Assembly: GCA_003249225.1 (NCBI GenBank)
Contig: QKJQ01000033.1
Span: forward strand, 62,001 to 126,000
DNA: 64,000 nt
Direction of reading: 5' to 3'
Source of the DNA: Clostridia bacterium
GTDB lineage: Bacteria > Bacillota > Clostridia > Lachnospirales > Lachnospiraceae
Shown here: in pieces, positions 17,309 to 26,700 of the stretch
Layout: every line of letters starts with the position of its first letter
How positions within the stretch are numbered: position 1 is the first letter of the stretch
Notes under the pieces: model-generated
Seen by the model: the letters and a program-made list of their open reading frames with translations, nothing else
What the model was told of the DNA's origin: nothing
Database searches by the model: none
Position numbers and translations under genes: made by a program

Positions 17309-17740
17309 TTAATCTTCATCAAATTCATCATCCTGGTCTTCTGTATCGAGATCTTCGTCAAAATCTTCGCTCTCTTTTTTTTGTGGTGTTGAATGTGTAA
17401 CCTCATCTATTAACTTCATCATGGTAGCACCATATTCTATGGATTCATCAATGATAAAGATTAATTCTGGTGTATTTCGTAAGTTCAGTCTTTTTGCAAG
17501 CTGAACACGAAGAAAAGAAGATGCACTCTTTAAGCCTTTCAATGCGTTCTTTCTAGTGTCTTCATCACCAAGCACACTTATGAATATTTTTGCAGTTTTA
17601 AGATCTGGAGCAACTTCAACATGTAAAATGGACGTTACAAGCGGTATTCTTGGATCTTTGATTTCTCTGCTGATCAATACAGATAATTCACGTTGAACTT
17701 CCTGATTGATTCTTATATTTTTAATACTGTCTTTTTTCAT
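17309..17740 (-). CDS. rbfA: 30S ribosome-binding factor A
   Basis: KH-like protein that matures the 5' end of 16S rRNA and helps in cold adaptation. 143 residues; the body (1-115) matches RbfA with RINQEVQRELSVLISREIKDPR and ELIFIIDESIEYG. The last 25 residues are almost all Asp/Glu (an acidic tail). It starts about 90 bases after infB ends, across a terminator-like hairpin. Confidence 0.96.
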   Translation of the reverse strand: MKKDSIKNIRINQEVQRELSVLISREIKDPRIPLVTSILHVEVAPDLKTAKIFISVLGDEDTRKNALKGLKSASSFLRVQLAKRLNLRNTPELIFIIDESIEYGATMMKLIDEVTHSTPQKKESEDFDEDLDTEDQDDEFDED

Positions 17741-17768
17741 ATATATAAATCTCCGTTCTCTACTGTCC

Positions 17769-17805
17769 CAAAAATCCTATATGAAAAACTCACATAGGAT
17801 TTTTG
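17769..17805 (-). terminator. Terminator-like hairpin between infB and rbfA
   Basis: Arms CAAAAATCCTAT (17794-17805) and ATAGGATTTTTG (17769-17780) are 12 bp perfect, extended inward by three more pairs past one mismatch; the loop is five bases. Treating the A- and U-runs as flanks, it is a symmetric intrinsic terminator. Because rbfA and later genes have no obvious promoter, it may lower rather than stop transcription. Confidence 0.65.
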
Positions 17806-17833
17806 AAAACTGGTTATAATGATTTTATCATCA

Positions 17834-20800
17834 CTATCTTGGCACTTCTACCATCATATAGAATTCAATCAGATCGAATTCTGCAAGGTCATTGAATTTT
17901 TCAAAGACGATACCACACTCATAGCCTGTTGCAACTTCCTTCACATCGTCTTTCATACGCTTCAAAGATGCAACCGGTCCATCATAGATCTGTTTTCCTT
18001 CTCTTGTTATGCGTGCAGAACAGCCTCTCTGGATCTTACCATCCAAAACATAGGAACCAGCAATGGAACCAAGACCAGACGCTGTAAATACCTGACGGAT
18101 TTCAGCATGTGCAATAACTTTTTCTTCAAATTTAGGATCAAGCATTCCCTTCATGGCAGCTTCCACATCATCAATTGCATTGTAGATTACACGATACAGT
18201 TTAACATCTACCATTTCACGCTCAGCAATTTCTTTTGCCGTATTATCTGGTCGAACATTAAAACCAATGATAATAGCATTGGAAGCGCTCGCAAGGTTAA
18301 CATCGGATTCATTGATTGCACCAACACCACCATGAATTATGCGTACAGCGACTTCTTCGTTGCTAAGTTTAAGCAAGCTTTGTTTCATCGCCTCTACAGA
18401 ACCCTGAACATCTGCTTTGATAATAAGATTAAGCTCTTTTATATTACCAGCCTTGATCTGAGAGAATAAACCATCAAGAGATAATTTTGCTTTTGTATCA
18501 GCAAGTAACTTCTCACGGCTCTGAGAAATATATGCCGATGCAATGTTTCTGGCTTCTTTTTCATTCTCTGTAGCAACAAAGATATCACCAGCTCCCGGTA
18601 CAGCATTCAGACCTAAAATTTCTACCGGTGTAGAAGGCACGGCATCTTTAACTCTTTTACCTTTATGATCAATCATGGCACGTACTTTACCATATGTTGA
18701 TCCAATCGCAATGTTATCTCCAACATGCAGCGTACCTTTTTGCACCAGAATGGTTGCTACCGGGCCGCGGCCTTTGTCAAGTTCTGCTTCAATTACAATA
18801 CCTCTTGCATTACGATCCGGATTTGCTTTAAATTCGTTAAGTTCTGCAGTCAGAAGAATCATTTCAAGTAACTGTTCGATACCTTCTTTTGTTTTAGCGG
18901 AAACTGGTACAAATACGGTATCACCACCCCAGTCTTCAGCAACGATTTCATGCTCTGTCAATTCCTGCTTAACACGTTCCATGTTTGCGCTTGGTTTATC
19001 CATCTTGTTAACTGCAATTATAATAGGAAGTTTTGCAGCTTTTGCATGGTTGATAGCTTCAACAGTCTGTGGCATTACTCCGTCATCCGCTGCTACAACA
19101 AGGATTGCAATATCGGTAGATTGTGCACCACGCATACGCATTGAAGTAAATGCTTCATGTCCGGGTGTATCAAGGAAAGTGATTTTTTCACCATTGATTT
19201 CTACAACATAAGCACCAATATGCTGCGTAATTCCGCCTGCTTCTTTTTCGGTAATGTTTGTTTCACGTATTGCATCAAGAAGAGATGTCTTACCATGGTC
19301 GACGTGTCCCATGACACAGACAACCGGAGGTCGTTTTACGAGTGTTTCTTCCACGTCATCTTCTTCTTTCATAAGTTCTTCAACAACATCAACGTACTCT
19401 TCTTTTTCTGCAATAATATCATAACTTATCGCAATTTCTTCTGCTTCTTCAAAAGTGATTTCCTGGTTAATTGATACAATTTTACCTTCCAGGAATAATT
19501 TCTTAACAATGACAGAAGGTGTCTTTTTCATTTTGTCAGCAAGTTCTTTGATTGTAAGAATTTCGGGAATCGATATGGTCTTAATTCCATCTTCTTCAAC
19601 TTCGATTTTTGTCATTGGCTTAGGCATGATGAATGCACCTTTACGGTTCGGATCTTTTTTGGTACCTCTGCCATTGTTACTGCTTGCTGATTTATCTTCA
19701 AAACGATAGTCAGAACGCTTTTTATTCTTATCTCTGTTTCTATCACTAAAAGCTGCTGCACGCTGTTCTTTCGTAAGTTCTTTGGAAAGCTCAGACTTTA
19801 TTGTACTTTTCTCATTGCTTTTTGGATCATTTCTTCTTGCAAAACTTCTTGCAGGTGAAGAATCACTGTCTTTGTCAAAACCTTCTTTACCAAAGGAGGA
19901 AAATCCACCGCCACTTCGTCCCTTGTTATAGGATCCGCTGTTTCCCTGACCCTGATACGGTCTTCTTTCTCCAGTACCGCCCTGACCCTGATACGGTCTT
20001 CTTTCTCCGGTACCGCCCTGACCCTGATACGGTCTTCTTTCACCGGTACCGCCCTGACCCTGATACGGTCTTCTTTCACCGGTACCATCCTGACCCTGGT
20101 ATGGTCTTCTTTCACCGGTATTGCTACCCTGATATGGTCTTCTTTCACCTGTGCCGCCCTGACCCTGGTACGGTCTTCTTTCACCAGTATTGTTACCCTG
20201 ATACGGTCTTCTTTCGCCAGTGCCGTCCTGACCCTGGTACGGTCTTCTTTCACCGGTATTGCTACCCTGATATGGTCTGCGTTCACCGGTATTGTTACCC
20301 TGGTACGGTCTTCTTTCGCCGGTGCCATCCTGACCCTGGTACGGTCTTCTCTCACCGGTATTGTTACCCTGGTACGGTCTTCTTTCGCCGGTATTGTTAC
20401 CCTGATATGGTCTGCGTTCGCCGGTGCCATCCTGACCCTGGTACGGTCTTCTCTCGCCAGTATTGTTACCCTGATATGGTCTGCGTTCGCCGGTATTGTT
20501 ACCCTGATATGGTTTTCTCTCACCGGTACTGTCCTGATTCTGATAAGATCTTCTCTCACCGGTGCTGTCCTGATATGGTTTTCTCTCAGCATTGTAGGAA
20601 GGTCTGTTTCCTGATGCGCTTGTGGATACATGAGCAGCATCGGAACTGCCTTCTGTCTGTGTACTTCCTGAAAAGGACGGATTGCTGTTTCTTTTGTCAG
20701 TATATGTTCTGCTTGTGTTCGTATTGCCGGAACCTGACTGCTGATAACTTCCCGGTCTTTTATTCGCCTGATAATTAGAAGGTCTTCTGTCGTCTGTCGC

Positions 20801-21256
20801 TCTATAAGAACTGCTGGGGCGACGATCATTTCCTGTCTCGTTTCCAGCACGATAAGAACTGCTGGGACGACGTTCACTTCCTGAAGAATTATGATCATCG
20901 GATGCTCTGTAAGAGCTTGATGGTTTCTTCATTTCATGGGAAGCTTCTTCTTTCCCTGCGTTCTGATTCTCATTTTTTGTATTTGTATCAATTATTTTGC
21001 TTTCCGACTGTTCCATTTTTTTGCCCTCTGATTTTTCAGCTGTATTATTTATTTTATCATTTGTCATATTTTGTTTATTATCACCCTTGTTGAGATTGGA
21101 TTTTTGGTTGAAATGTTTTCGAACCATTTGGATTTCATTATCTTCAATGTTGCTTCCTGCTTTTTTTTCTAACCCTTGATCGTGCAGAAATCCAATGATA
21201 TCTTTACTTTGGACCTGATACTCTTTTGCAATTTCATGTACCTTTAATTTTGACAT
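17834..21256 (-). CDS. infB: Translation initiation factor IF-2 with expanded repeat region
   Basis: GTPase that brings initiator tRNA to the 30S subunit. 1140 residues, against roughly 700-900 in many Firmicutes. Order: first IF2_N domain (1-50), a disordered basic/polar linker, a repeat tract (about 222-438) of [12 protein letters not shown] units, more basic linker, second IF2_N domain (about 560-620), G domain with [12 protein letters not shown] near 648 plus DTPGHEAF and NKMDKP, then domains II, III and IV. ATG 21256 has GGAGGG upstream and lies just after the ylxQ stop. It sits in the rimP-nusA-ylxR-ylxQ-infB operon. The core is ordinary; only the linker is expanded. Confidence 0.98.
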   Translation of the reverse strand: MSKLKVHEIAKEYQVQSKDIIGFLHDQGLEKKAGSNIEDNEIQMVRKHFNQKSNLNKGDNKQNMTNDKINNTAEKSEGKKMEQSESKIIDTNTKNENQNAGKEEASHEMKKPSSSYRASDDHNSSGSERRPSSSYRAGNETGNDRRPSSSYRATDDRRPSNYQANKRPGSYQQSGSGNTNTSRTYTDKRNSNPSFSGSTQTEGSSDAAHVSTSASGNRPSYNAERKPYQDSTGERRSYQNQDSTGERKPYQGNNTGERRPYQGNNTGERRPYQGQDGTGERRPYQGNNTGERRPYQGNNTGERRPYQGQDGTGERRPYQGNNTGERRPYQGSNTGERRPYQGQDGTGERRPYQGNNTGERRPYQGQGGTGERRPYQGSNTGERRPYQGQDGTGERRPYQGQGGTGERRPYQGQGGTGERRPYQGQGGTGERRPYQGQGNSGSYNKGRSGGGFSSFGKEGFDKDSDSSPARSFARRNDPKSNEKSTIKSELSKELTKEQRAAAFSDRNRDKNKKRSDYRFEDKSASSNNGRGTKKDPNRKGAFIMPKPMTKIEVEEDGIKTISIPEILTIKELADKMKKTPSVIVKKLFLEGKIVSINQEITFEEAEEIAISYDIIAEKEEYVDVVEELMKEEDDVEETLVKRPPVVCVMGHVDHGKTSLLDAIRETNITEKEAGGITQHIGAYVVEINGEKITFLDTPGHEAFTSMRMRGAQSTDIAILVVAADDGVMPQTVEAINHAKAAKLPIIIAVNKMDKPSANMERVKQELTEHEIVAEDWGGDTVFVPVSAKTKEGIEQLLEMILLTAELNEFKANPDRNARGIVIEAELDKGRGPVATILVQKGTLHVGDNIAIGSTYGKVRAMIDHKGKRVKDAVPSTPVEILGLNAVPGAGDIFVATENEKEARNIASAYISQSREKLLADTKAKLSLDGLFSQIKAGNIKELNLIIKADVQGSVEAMKQSLLKLSNEEVAVRIIHGGVGAINESDVNLASASNAIIIGFNVRPDNTAKEIAEREMVDVKLYRVIYNAIDDVEAAMKGMLDPKFEEKVIAHAEIRQVFTASGLGSIAGSYVLDGKIQRGCSARITREGKQIYDGPVASLKRMKDDVKEVATGYECGIVFEKFNDLAEFDLIEFYMMVEVPR
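19944..20592 (-). repeat. 33/36-bp tandem repeat in infB encoding GERRPYQG units
   Basis: Nineteen consecutive units of 10-12 residues: sixteen contain exact GERRPYQG, and three at the N-terminal side are variants ([24 protein letters not shown]). The variable end of each unit alternates between NNT/SNT (11 residues) and QDGT/QGGT (12 residues). Units are in multiples of three bases, so the frame is kept. Higher-order copying (NNT-NNT-QDGT blocks) indicates recent unequal exchange or slippage. Confidence 0.95.
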
Positions 21257-21259
21257 ATA

Positions 21260-21688
21260 TTATTTTCCCTCCATGCTATCTGCAGATGACAATGTTTCAT
21301 CATTCGCAGATATATCCTCAGCGTCAACAGTTTGTGTTTTTTCCAAATATCCTCCTATCTTCTTACAGATTCCCTCATTATTTATTGACAGGGAAGCCCT
21401 GAATTCTTTTCCTATTGCATGCCCTAACGAATCTTTGTCCCCAAAAAAGGCGATTGGAACATGATAATACTCACACATATTCCTGAATTTCTTCTTTGTG
21501 TTTTCTGATGCATCTGATGCAACAATCACATAGTTAGCCTGTCCCGCTTTCACTGCTTGTTCTGTCATGAACTCGCCACTTGATATAAATCTTCCGGAAG
21601 CAGCGATTCCCAGTAAAGAATATATTCTTTTATTTAACATTGGAAGGGATAATAGTTCGTCATTTTTATTATTTTTCTTCAATCTCAT
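21260..21688 (-). CDS. ylxQ: L7Ae/L30e-like RNA-binding protein YlxQ
   Basis: Small L7Ae-family protein of the nusA operon, predicted to bind kink-turn RNA, possibly on the ribosome. 142 residues: the L7Ae core runs from LLGIAASGRFISSG to about residue 115, and the last 30 residues are acidic and family-atypical. ATG 21688 overlaps the end of ylxR by 20 bases and is preferred because AAGGAG lies five bases upstream; ATG 21640 lacks a site. It ends three bases before the infB start. Confidence 0.88.
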   Translation of the reverse strand: MRLKKNNKNDELLSLPMLNKRIYSLLGIAASGRFISSGEFMTEQAVKAGQANYVIVASDASENTKKKFRNMCEYYHVPIAFFGDKDSLGHAIGKEFRASLSINNEGICKKIGGYLEKTQTVDAEDISANDETLSSADSMEGK

Positions 21689-21947
21689 TCAACTCCTTCT
21701 CAAGAGATGCATAGATTTCAGCAGGTATTGAAATTTTAAGTGACCGTTCCAAACCTTTATGTTTTACGGCTTTTGCCAGACATTCCTGTGAATTGCAGAT
21801 ATAAGCACCTCTGCCATTTTTCTTGCCTGTTGCATCCACTGTAATCTCATCTTCTGGTGTGCGGATAATACGAATCAAATCTTTTTTGTTCTTCATTTCA
21901 CCGCATCCAATACATTTCCTTAATGGAACTTTTCTAGTTTTAATCAA
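21669..21947 (-). CDS. ylxR: YlxR family RNA-binding protein (DUF448)
   Basis: Small nucleic-acid-binding protein always encoded between nusA and ylxQ/infB; the B. subtilis and clostridial members have been linked to RNase P and global expression. 92 residues with the signature PLRKCIGCGEMK and GRGAYICN. The start is a TTG at 21947 overlapping the nusA stop by four bases (TTGA); GCAGGTGA upstream supports it. The downstream overlap with ylxQ suggests translational coupling. Confidence 0.92.
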   Translation of the reverse strand: MIKTRKVPLRKCIGCGEMKNKKDLIRIIRTPEDEITVDATGKKNGRGAYICNSQECLAKAVKHKGLERSLKISIPAEIYASLEKELNEIEEK

Positions 21948-22999
21948 AAATATTCACCTGCCTGAGATTCACTTTTTATATCGATCTTATATCCTGTCAG
22001 TCTTGCAGCAAGACGTGCATTCTGTCCTTCACGTCCGATGGCAAGTGACAACTGATTGTCAGGAACAATAACTCTTGCACTCTTTTCATCATCGTACACA
22101 TCAACGGAGAGAACTTTTGCCGGTCCTAACGCATTTTTGATTAAGATTGCCGGATCTTCACTCCAGTTGATAATGTCAATTTTTTCACCGCGAAGCTCAT
22201 TAACGATTGCATTAACTCTTGCTCCGTTCAATCCAACACAAGCACCGGTAGGATCAACATTCGGATCATTACTGCTGACAGCCATCTTAGTTCTTGCGCC
22301 CGGTTCTCTTGAAATGCTTTTTATTTCTACGATACCATCTTTAACTTCTGTTACTTCTGCTTCAAAAAGTCTCTTTACAAGTTCCGGATGCGTTCTGGAT
22401 ACGGTAATTCTCGGACCCTTTGTTGTATCAGTAACTTCCAGAACATAAAGTTTAATACGTTCTGTCGGTCTGAAACGCTCTCCTTTGATCTGCTCTTTCT
22501 CTGTAAGTATTGCATCGACTTTACCAAGATTTATACTAACATTTTTACCAACATATCGCTGAACAATACCGGTTACAATATCTCTTTCTTTTCCAAAGAA
22601 TTGATTGTACAGGACCTTTCTTTCTTCTTCCCTGATTTTTTGAACCACGACCTGCTTTGCTTTCTGAGCAGCTATACGTCCAAAATTTCTTGGTGTTACT
22701 TCAATATTGACCATATCACCAACGGCTATCTTTTTCTTAGGAAACTTTTGTTTTGCTTCTTCAAGTGCAATCTGAATTACATCATCTTCCACTTCTTCCA
22801 CCACTTCTTTGACCGCATATACAACAACAGCACCTGATTCGCGGTCAATATTGACCTGTATGTTATCTGCTTTGCCAAAGTTATTCTTGCAGGCAGCTAA
22901 CAATGAATTTTCAAGTGTTTCAAGCAAAATTTCTTTACTAATGTCTTTTTCTTTCTCAATCTGATTTAAAGCCTCAATTAATTCTCTGTTGGTATCCAT
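21944..22999 (-). CDS. nusA: Transcription termination/antitermination factor NusA
   Basis: RNA polymerase-binding factor that modulates pausing, termination and antitermination. 351 residues, the short Firmicutes form without C-terminal acidic repeats. N-terminal domain about 1-130, S1 domain about 135-200, then KH1 and KH2 (NPIDPTGACVG-like stretch DPTGACVGLNGARVNAIV, and LAIGREGQNARLAARLTG). ATG 22999 has AAGGAGG. It is the second gene of the operon after rimP; the leader has a terminator-like hairpin that NusA itself could influence. Confidence 0.97.
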   Translation of the reverse strand: MDTNRELIEALNQIEKEKDISKEILLETLENSLLAACKNNFGKADNIQVNIDRESGAVVVYAVKEVVEEVEDDVIQIALEEAKQKFPKKKIAVGDMVNIEVTPRNFGRIAAQKAKQVVVQKIREEERKVLYNQFFGKERDIVTGIVQRYVGKNVSINLGKVDAILTEKEQIKGERFRPTERIKLYVLEVTDTTKGPRITVSRTHPELVKRLFEAEVTEVKDGIVEIKSISREPGARTKMAVSSNDPNVDPTGACVGLNGARVNAIVNELRGEKIDIINWSEDPAILIKNALGPAKVLSVDVYDDEKSARVIVPDNQLSLAIGREGQNARLAARLTGYKIDIKSESQAGEYF

Positions 23000-23044
23000 T
23001 TTATATTATCCTCCTTCTGGGTGTCAGTACATTCTGTTTTATTA

Positions 23045-23509
23045 TTAAAAATGAACGGTAAGACGTATCATTGCCATATCACTTTTCTTAATTTCCATAA
23101 CAGTACCGTTTTCTAACTCTAATTCAATGCTGTCTTCCTTATGAGAAAGTAAGATTCCGGTAAAATCTTTTACTTTATTTACTGCTTTATATAATTTGAC
23201 ATCAACTTCCTGACCTATGCTTCGATTAAAATCTTTTTCTTTTTTAAGTTGTCTGCCAAGTCCTGGAGAACTTACTTCAAGAATATAGGATTCATCAATA
23301 TAATCGTGCACATCAAGTAAGTCACTTAATTTACGGCTAATGGCTTCGCAATCATTAATGTTAATACCGCCTTCTTTATCGATATAAGCCCGTAAGAAGT
23401 TGTTACCACCTTCTTTAACAAATTCAACATCTACCAGTTCAAAGGGTTTTTCAATGATTCCATTCAGAAGTTGTTCTGTTTTTCTTTCATAGTCGTCTCG
23501 TTTTGACAT
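23045..23509 (-). CDS. rimP: Ribosome maturation factor RimP
   Basis: Assists 30S subunit maturation. 154 residues from ATG 23509. Family features: VDVEFVKEGGNNFLRAYID in the N-terminal domain, INDCEAISRKLSDLLD, and YILEVSSPGLGR, followed by a C-terminal SH3-like domain. ATG 23509 has GAGGAA just upstream; ATG 23521 lacks a site. First gene of the nusA-infB operon. Confidence 0.95.
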   Translation of the reverse strand: MSKRDDYERKTEQLLNGIIEKPFELVDVEFVKEGGNNFLRAYIDKEGGININDCEAISRKLSDLLDVHDYIDESYILEVSSPGLGRQLKKEKDFNRSIGQEVDVKLYKAVNKVKDFTGILLSHKEDSIELELENGTVMEIKKSDMAMIRLTVHF

Positions 23510-23583
23510 AGTTCCTCGCATTCTGCCGTTCGCTGCGGCACAAACATCTTAAAGAAATACTTTTACCTTCAATTCTGCTCAAT

Positions 23584-23619
23584 GAGCAAAAATGAGGAGT
23601 GGACTTTTTCGCCCACTCC
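23584..23619 (-). terminator. Terminator-like hairpin (possible attenuator) in the nusA operon leader
   Basis: Minus-strand GGAGTGGGC pairs with GTCCACTCC (9 bp, one G-U) around loop GAAAAA (23596-23619), followed after three bases by TTTTT. A second small palindrome, GCTCATTGAGC, follows. It lies between the operon promoter and rimP, where a NusA-sensitive attenuator would sit. Confidence 0.6.
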
Positions 23620-23647
23620 ATTCTAGTTCATCATTCTTAGTATTTAC

Positions 23648-23676
23648 AGTATAACACTCATAAAAATTATAAGCAA
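23648..23676 (-). promoter_or_regulatory. Promoter of the rimP-nusA-infB operon
   Basis: On the minus strand TTGCTT (23671-23676) and TATACT (23648-23653) are separated by exactly 17 bases. The predicted leader is about 130 bases to the rimP start. Confidence 0.75.
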
Positions 23677-23734
23677 GTACATTTTTAAGGAAAAAACCAA
23701 AAACACTACGATTTATCATAAAAATCACGACTTT

Positions 23735-26700
23735 TTACTTTATTTTAACAACGGTCACCTTGCAGGCAAGCCGCCTTCCATTCACGACAGCATAAACGGT
23801 TGTTGTTCCAACTGCTTTTGCTACAACATTACCATTGGTTACAGTCGCTATTTCCTGATTATCAACATCCCACCGTACTGTGTAATTCGTAGAACCGGAG
23901 CCATCTACCTGAAGCCGTAATAACAAACTTGTGTACTGCTGAAGTTCAATCGAAGTTCGGCTTAGACCAACAACGAATACATTTATGGTTCCTTTTCGCC
24001 CCGACTCTGTCATGATTGTTATATTAGCTGTTCCAATGTCGTTTGCCGTAATCTTTCCTGTCGTACTGTCAACTGAGGCCACCGCGTTGTTATCACTGGT
24101 CCACATATATGTTTCAGTAGTGTTTGCAGGAACAAGAGAAATGGCAACTGTTTTTGTCTCACCAGGTGACATGACGACTTCAGATTCTGAAATCGATATA
24201 CTTGTTGCTGATACCGGTGCAATTACGTGGACATAACAGATGGCATAAGCGCCGCCAGTATCGTCTGCTTCAGCTCTGACTACTGAATCACCAGCATTTA
24301 ATGCCGTGATAACACCATTTTGATCAACAATGGCTACATTTTCATCACTTGATGTCCAGATCGGATCAACAAATGATGCATTGGAAGGATAAACTGTTGC
24401 GGTTACTGCATATGATTTTCCCTGCACAAGCGTAATGTAAGAAACATCAAGATCAATGTTCGTTACGAGCCGAACTACTGTAACTTCACAGGTATCCTCT
24501 GCTCCGCTTCCATCGGCTGCTGAACAGGTTATTGTTGCTGAACCAAGCTTAATTCCTTTTATTCTGCCGTATTGATCGACTGTTACAATCGATTTATTTG
24601 AGGATGTCCAGACAACGCCTTTGTCGGTTGCTGTATTTCCTGTAACGGTTGCTGTAAGACGATAGGTATCCCCTAGTCCCAGTTTATAGAATTGGTCACT
24701 TAAAGTTATATCCGTTACACTTTCATTGACTGTCACAATACAAAAATCTTTGTAACCTCCATCTTCCGCTGTTGCAGTTATGATTGCTGTTCCTCCGGCA
24801 ACACCAGTTACAAAACCATATTTATCTACGGTAGCTATGCTGGTATCAGAAGACGACCAGGTAACATTACTGTTGTCTACATCCGAAGGTGTAAAGATGG
24901 CTGAAAGCTCATAACGTTCTTTTACATCGATGCTGATTTCTGAATCACTTAAGGCAATACTGGCAACCGGCTGCAATACATTAACTGTACAGTAGGCTAC
25001 CGAACCTGTCATTGTTTTTGCAAAAATTACAGTACTGCCAACACCAACACCGGTAACTTTGCCCTTTTTACTGACAATTGCTATTGAAGTATCATCAGAT
25101 GAAAAACTAATTGTGGTCTGTGTTGTATTCGCAGGCGTCAGCGTGGTTTCCAGATAATAATAATCATCAATATTCAAGGTCAGTTTTGTAACATCAAATT
25201 TAACAGCGGTAGCAAGGCTTCCAACATTGACTGTACAAGTCGCAACATAGCCACCATCTACGGTTTTAACAAGAATCACTGCAGTTCCTACACCTTTTGC
25301 ACTGACAAGACCTGTTGAATCGACAGTAACAACCGATTTGTTCGATGTTGTCCATGTAACAGAAGCATCGCTGGCTGAAGTTGGTTTAATTACATAGGAA
25401 AGACGATAGGTCTCTCCAAGATACATATCAAGTGAACTTGTATCAAGTGTAATTCCTGTAACCGAAGTTAATACCGTAACATTACATATAGCATAGATGG
25501 AACTGTCTGTTTTAGAAGTGGCAACAATGGAAGTTTTACCTGAACTTTTTAATGTTACCATACCTTTTGAAACTGTTGCCACAGCACTATCGGTTGACGT
25601 CCAGATGACTTCCTGGTTTTCTGCTGTTGTCGGAAGAATTGTTGCAAATAACTGAAATCTTCCATCCGATAAGGATACCGTTGCCGATGTCTGTGATAAG
25701 GTAATTCCGGTTATTTCTTCGTATACTGTAAGCAAGCAGGAGCCAACGACTACATTGTCCTGATTTATTGCTGTTATTACAGCGGTGCCTCCTGCTATAC
25801 CTGTAACCGTAGCACTAAGATCACCGGTTGAAGCCAATGAAACAATAGCCGGATTTGACGATACCCATTTCAAAGAAACATTATTCAATGATGGCGTAAC
25901 GGTTGCATTTATTGTAAGATTCTCCCCAACAGCAATGGAGTCCGTTGAAGGGGATAAAGTTATCGAAGTAACACTTTGCTTTACAGTTATTCTACAGGTC
26001 GCAGTCTTAGTTACCCCGCCAATGACCTGTTTAGCCGTAATGATAGCCGTTCCGGTCGTAAGTGCTGTTACCGTACCATTGCTTGCAACCGTTGCCACTG
26101 ATGTATTGCTCGATGTCCATGTTACGACTTTGTTGTTTGTTGTATACGCAATCAGATTCAACGTAGATCCGGTATACATGGTCGCCGAGGAATTGTTCAG
26201 ATAAATTGAATCAATGACCATGACACTAATTGTTTTTGTAACAGGAACATAGGTATCAATATTCGCTGTATCAAAAAAATCTTCGTATCCGGAATCATCA
26301 ATACGGTTCAATGTAATGGTGGTAGTTCCATATCCTTCTGCCGTAATAACACCGTTTAACACTGAAGCAATACCAACATCTGCGGAAGTATAATTATACC
26401 AGCTGGAATCCGGAAGTGAAGAATTATCAACAATATCAAAAACATCGCCTACATTCATATAGATAGGTCCGCTTGCTATGGTTACGGGAACAATTACCGT
26501 AAAGGAAAACATCCCAATCATAGTATTGTTCTCTGCGTAATCATCCGAAACTCTGACTGTTACATAATAAGTACCCGATTGCACATTGTCAAAATAAGCG
26601 GCTCCACTCGTATCATATATGCTTACATCCATCTCATCTGCTGTTGCTGAACTTTTACTGCTCCAGATGACACTGCCGTTTGCGTCTTTGTTATGAACAG

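Noticed and set aside
17819..18469. 216-residue plus-strand frame antisense to infB
   Set aside because: No ribosome site or recognisable domain, and it lies over the conserved C-terminal domains of IF-2.
19944..20592. CRISPR-like regular repeat
   Set aside because: Units of 33/36 bp are contiguous with no unique spacers, and they translate in frame as part of IF-2.
19798..20898. Long open frames on both strands inside infB (for example 19798-20898 minus and 19801-20778 plus)
   Set aside because: They arise because the repeat unit is a multiple of three, which keeps every frame open. Their products are low-complexity, and the infB frame is clearly the real one.
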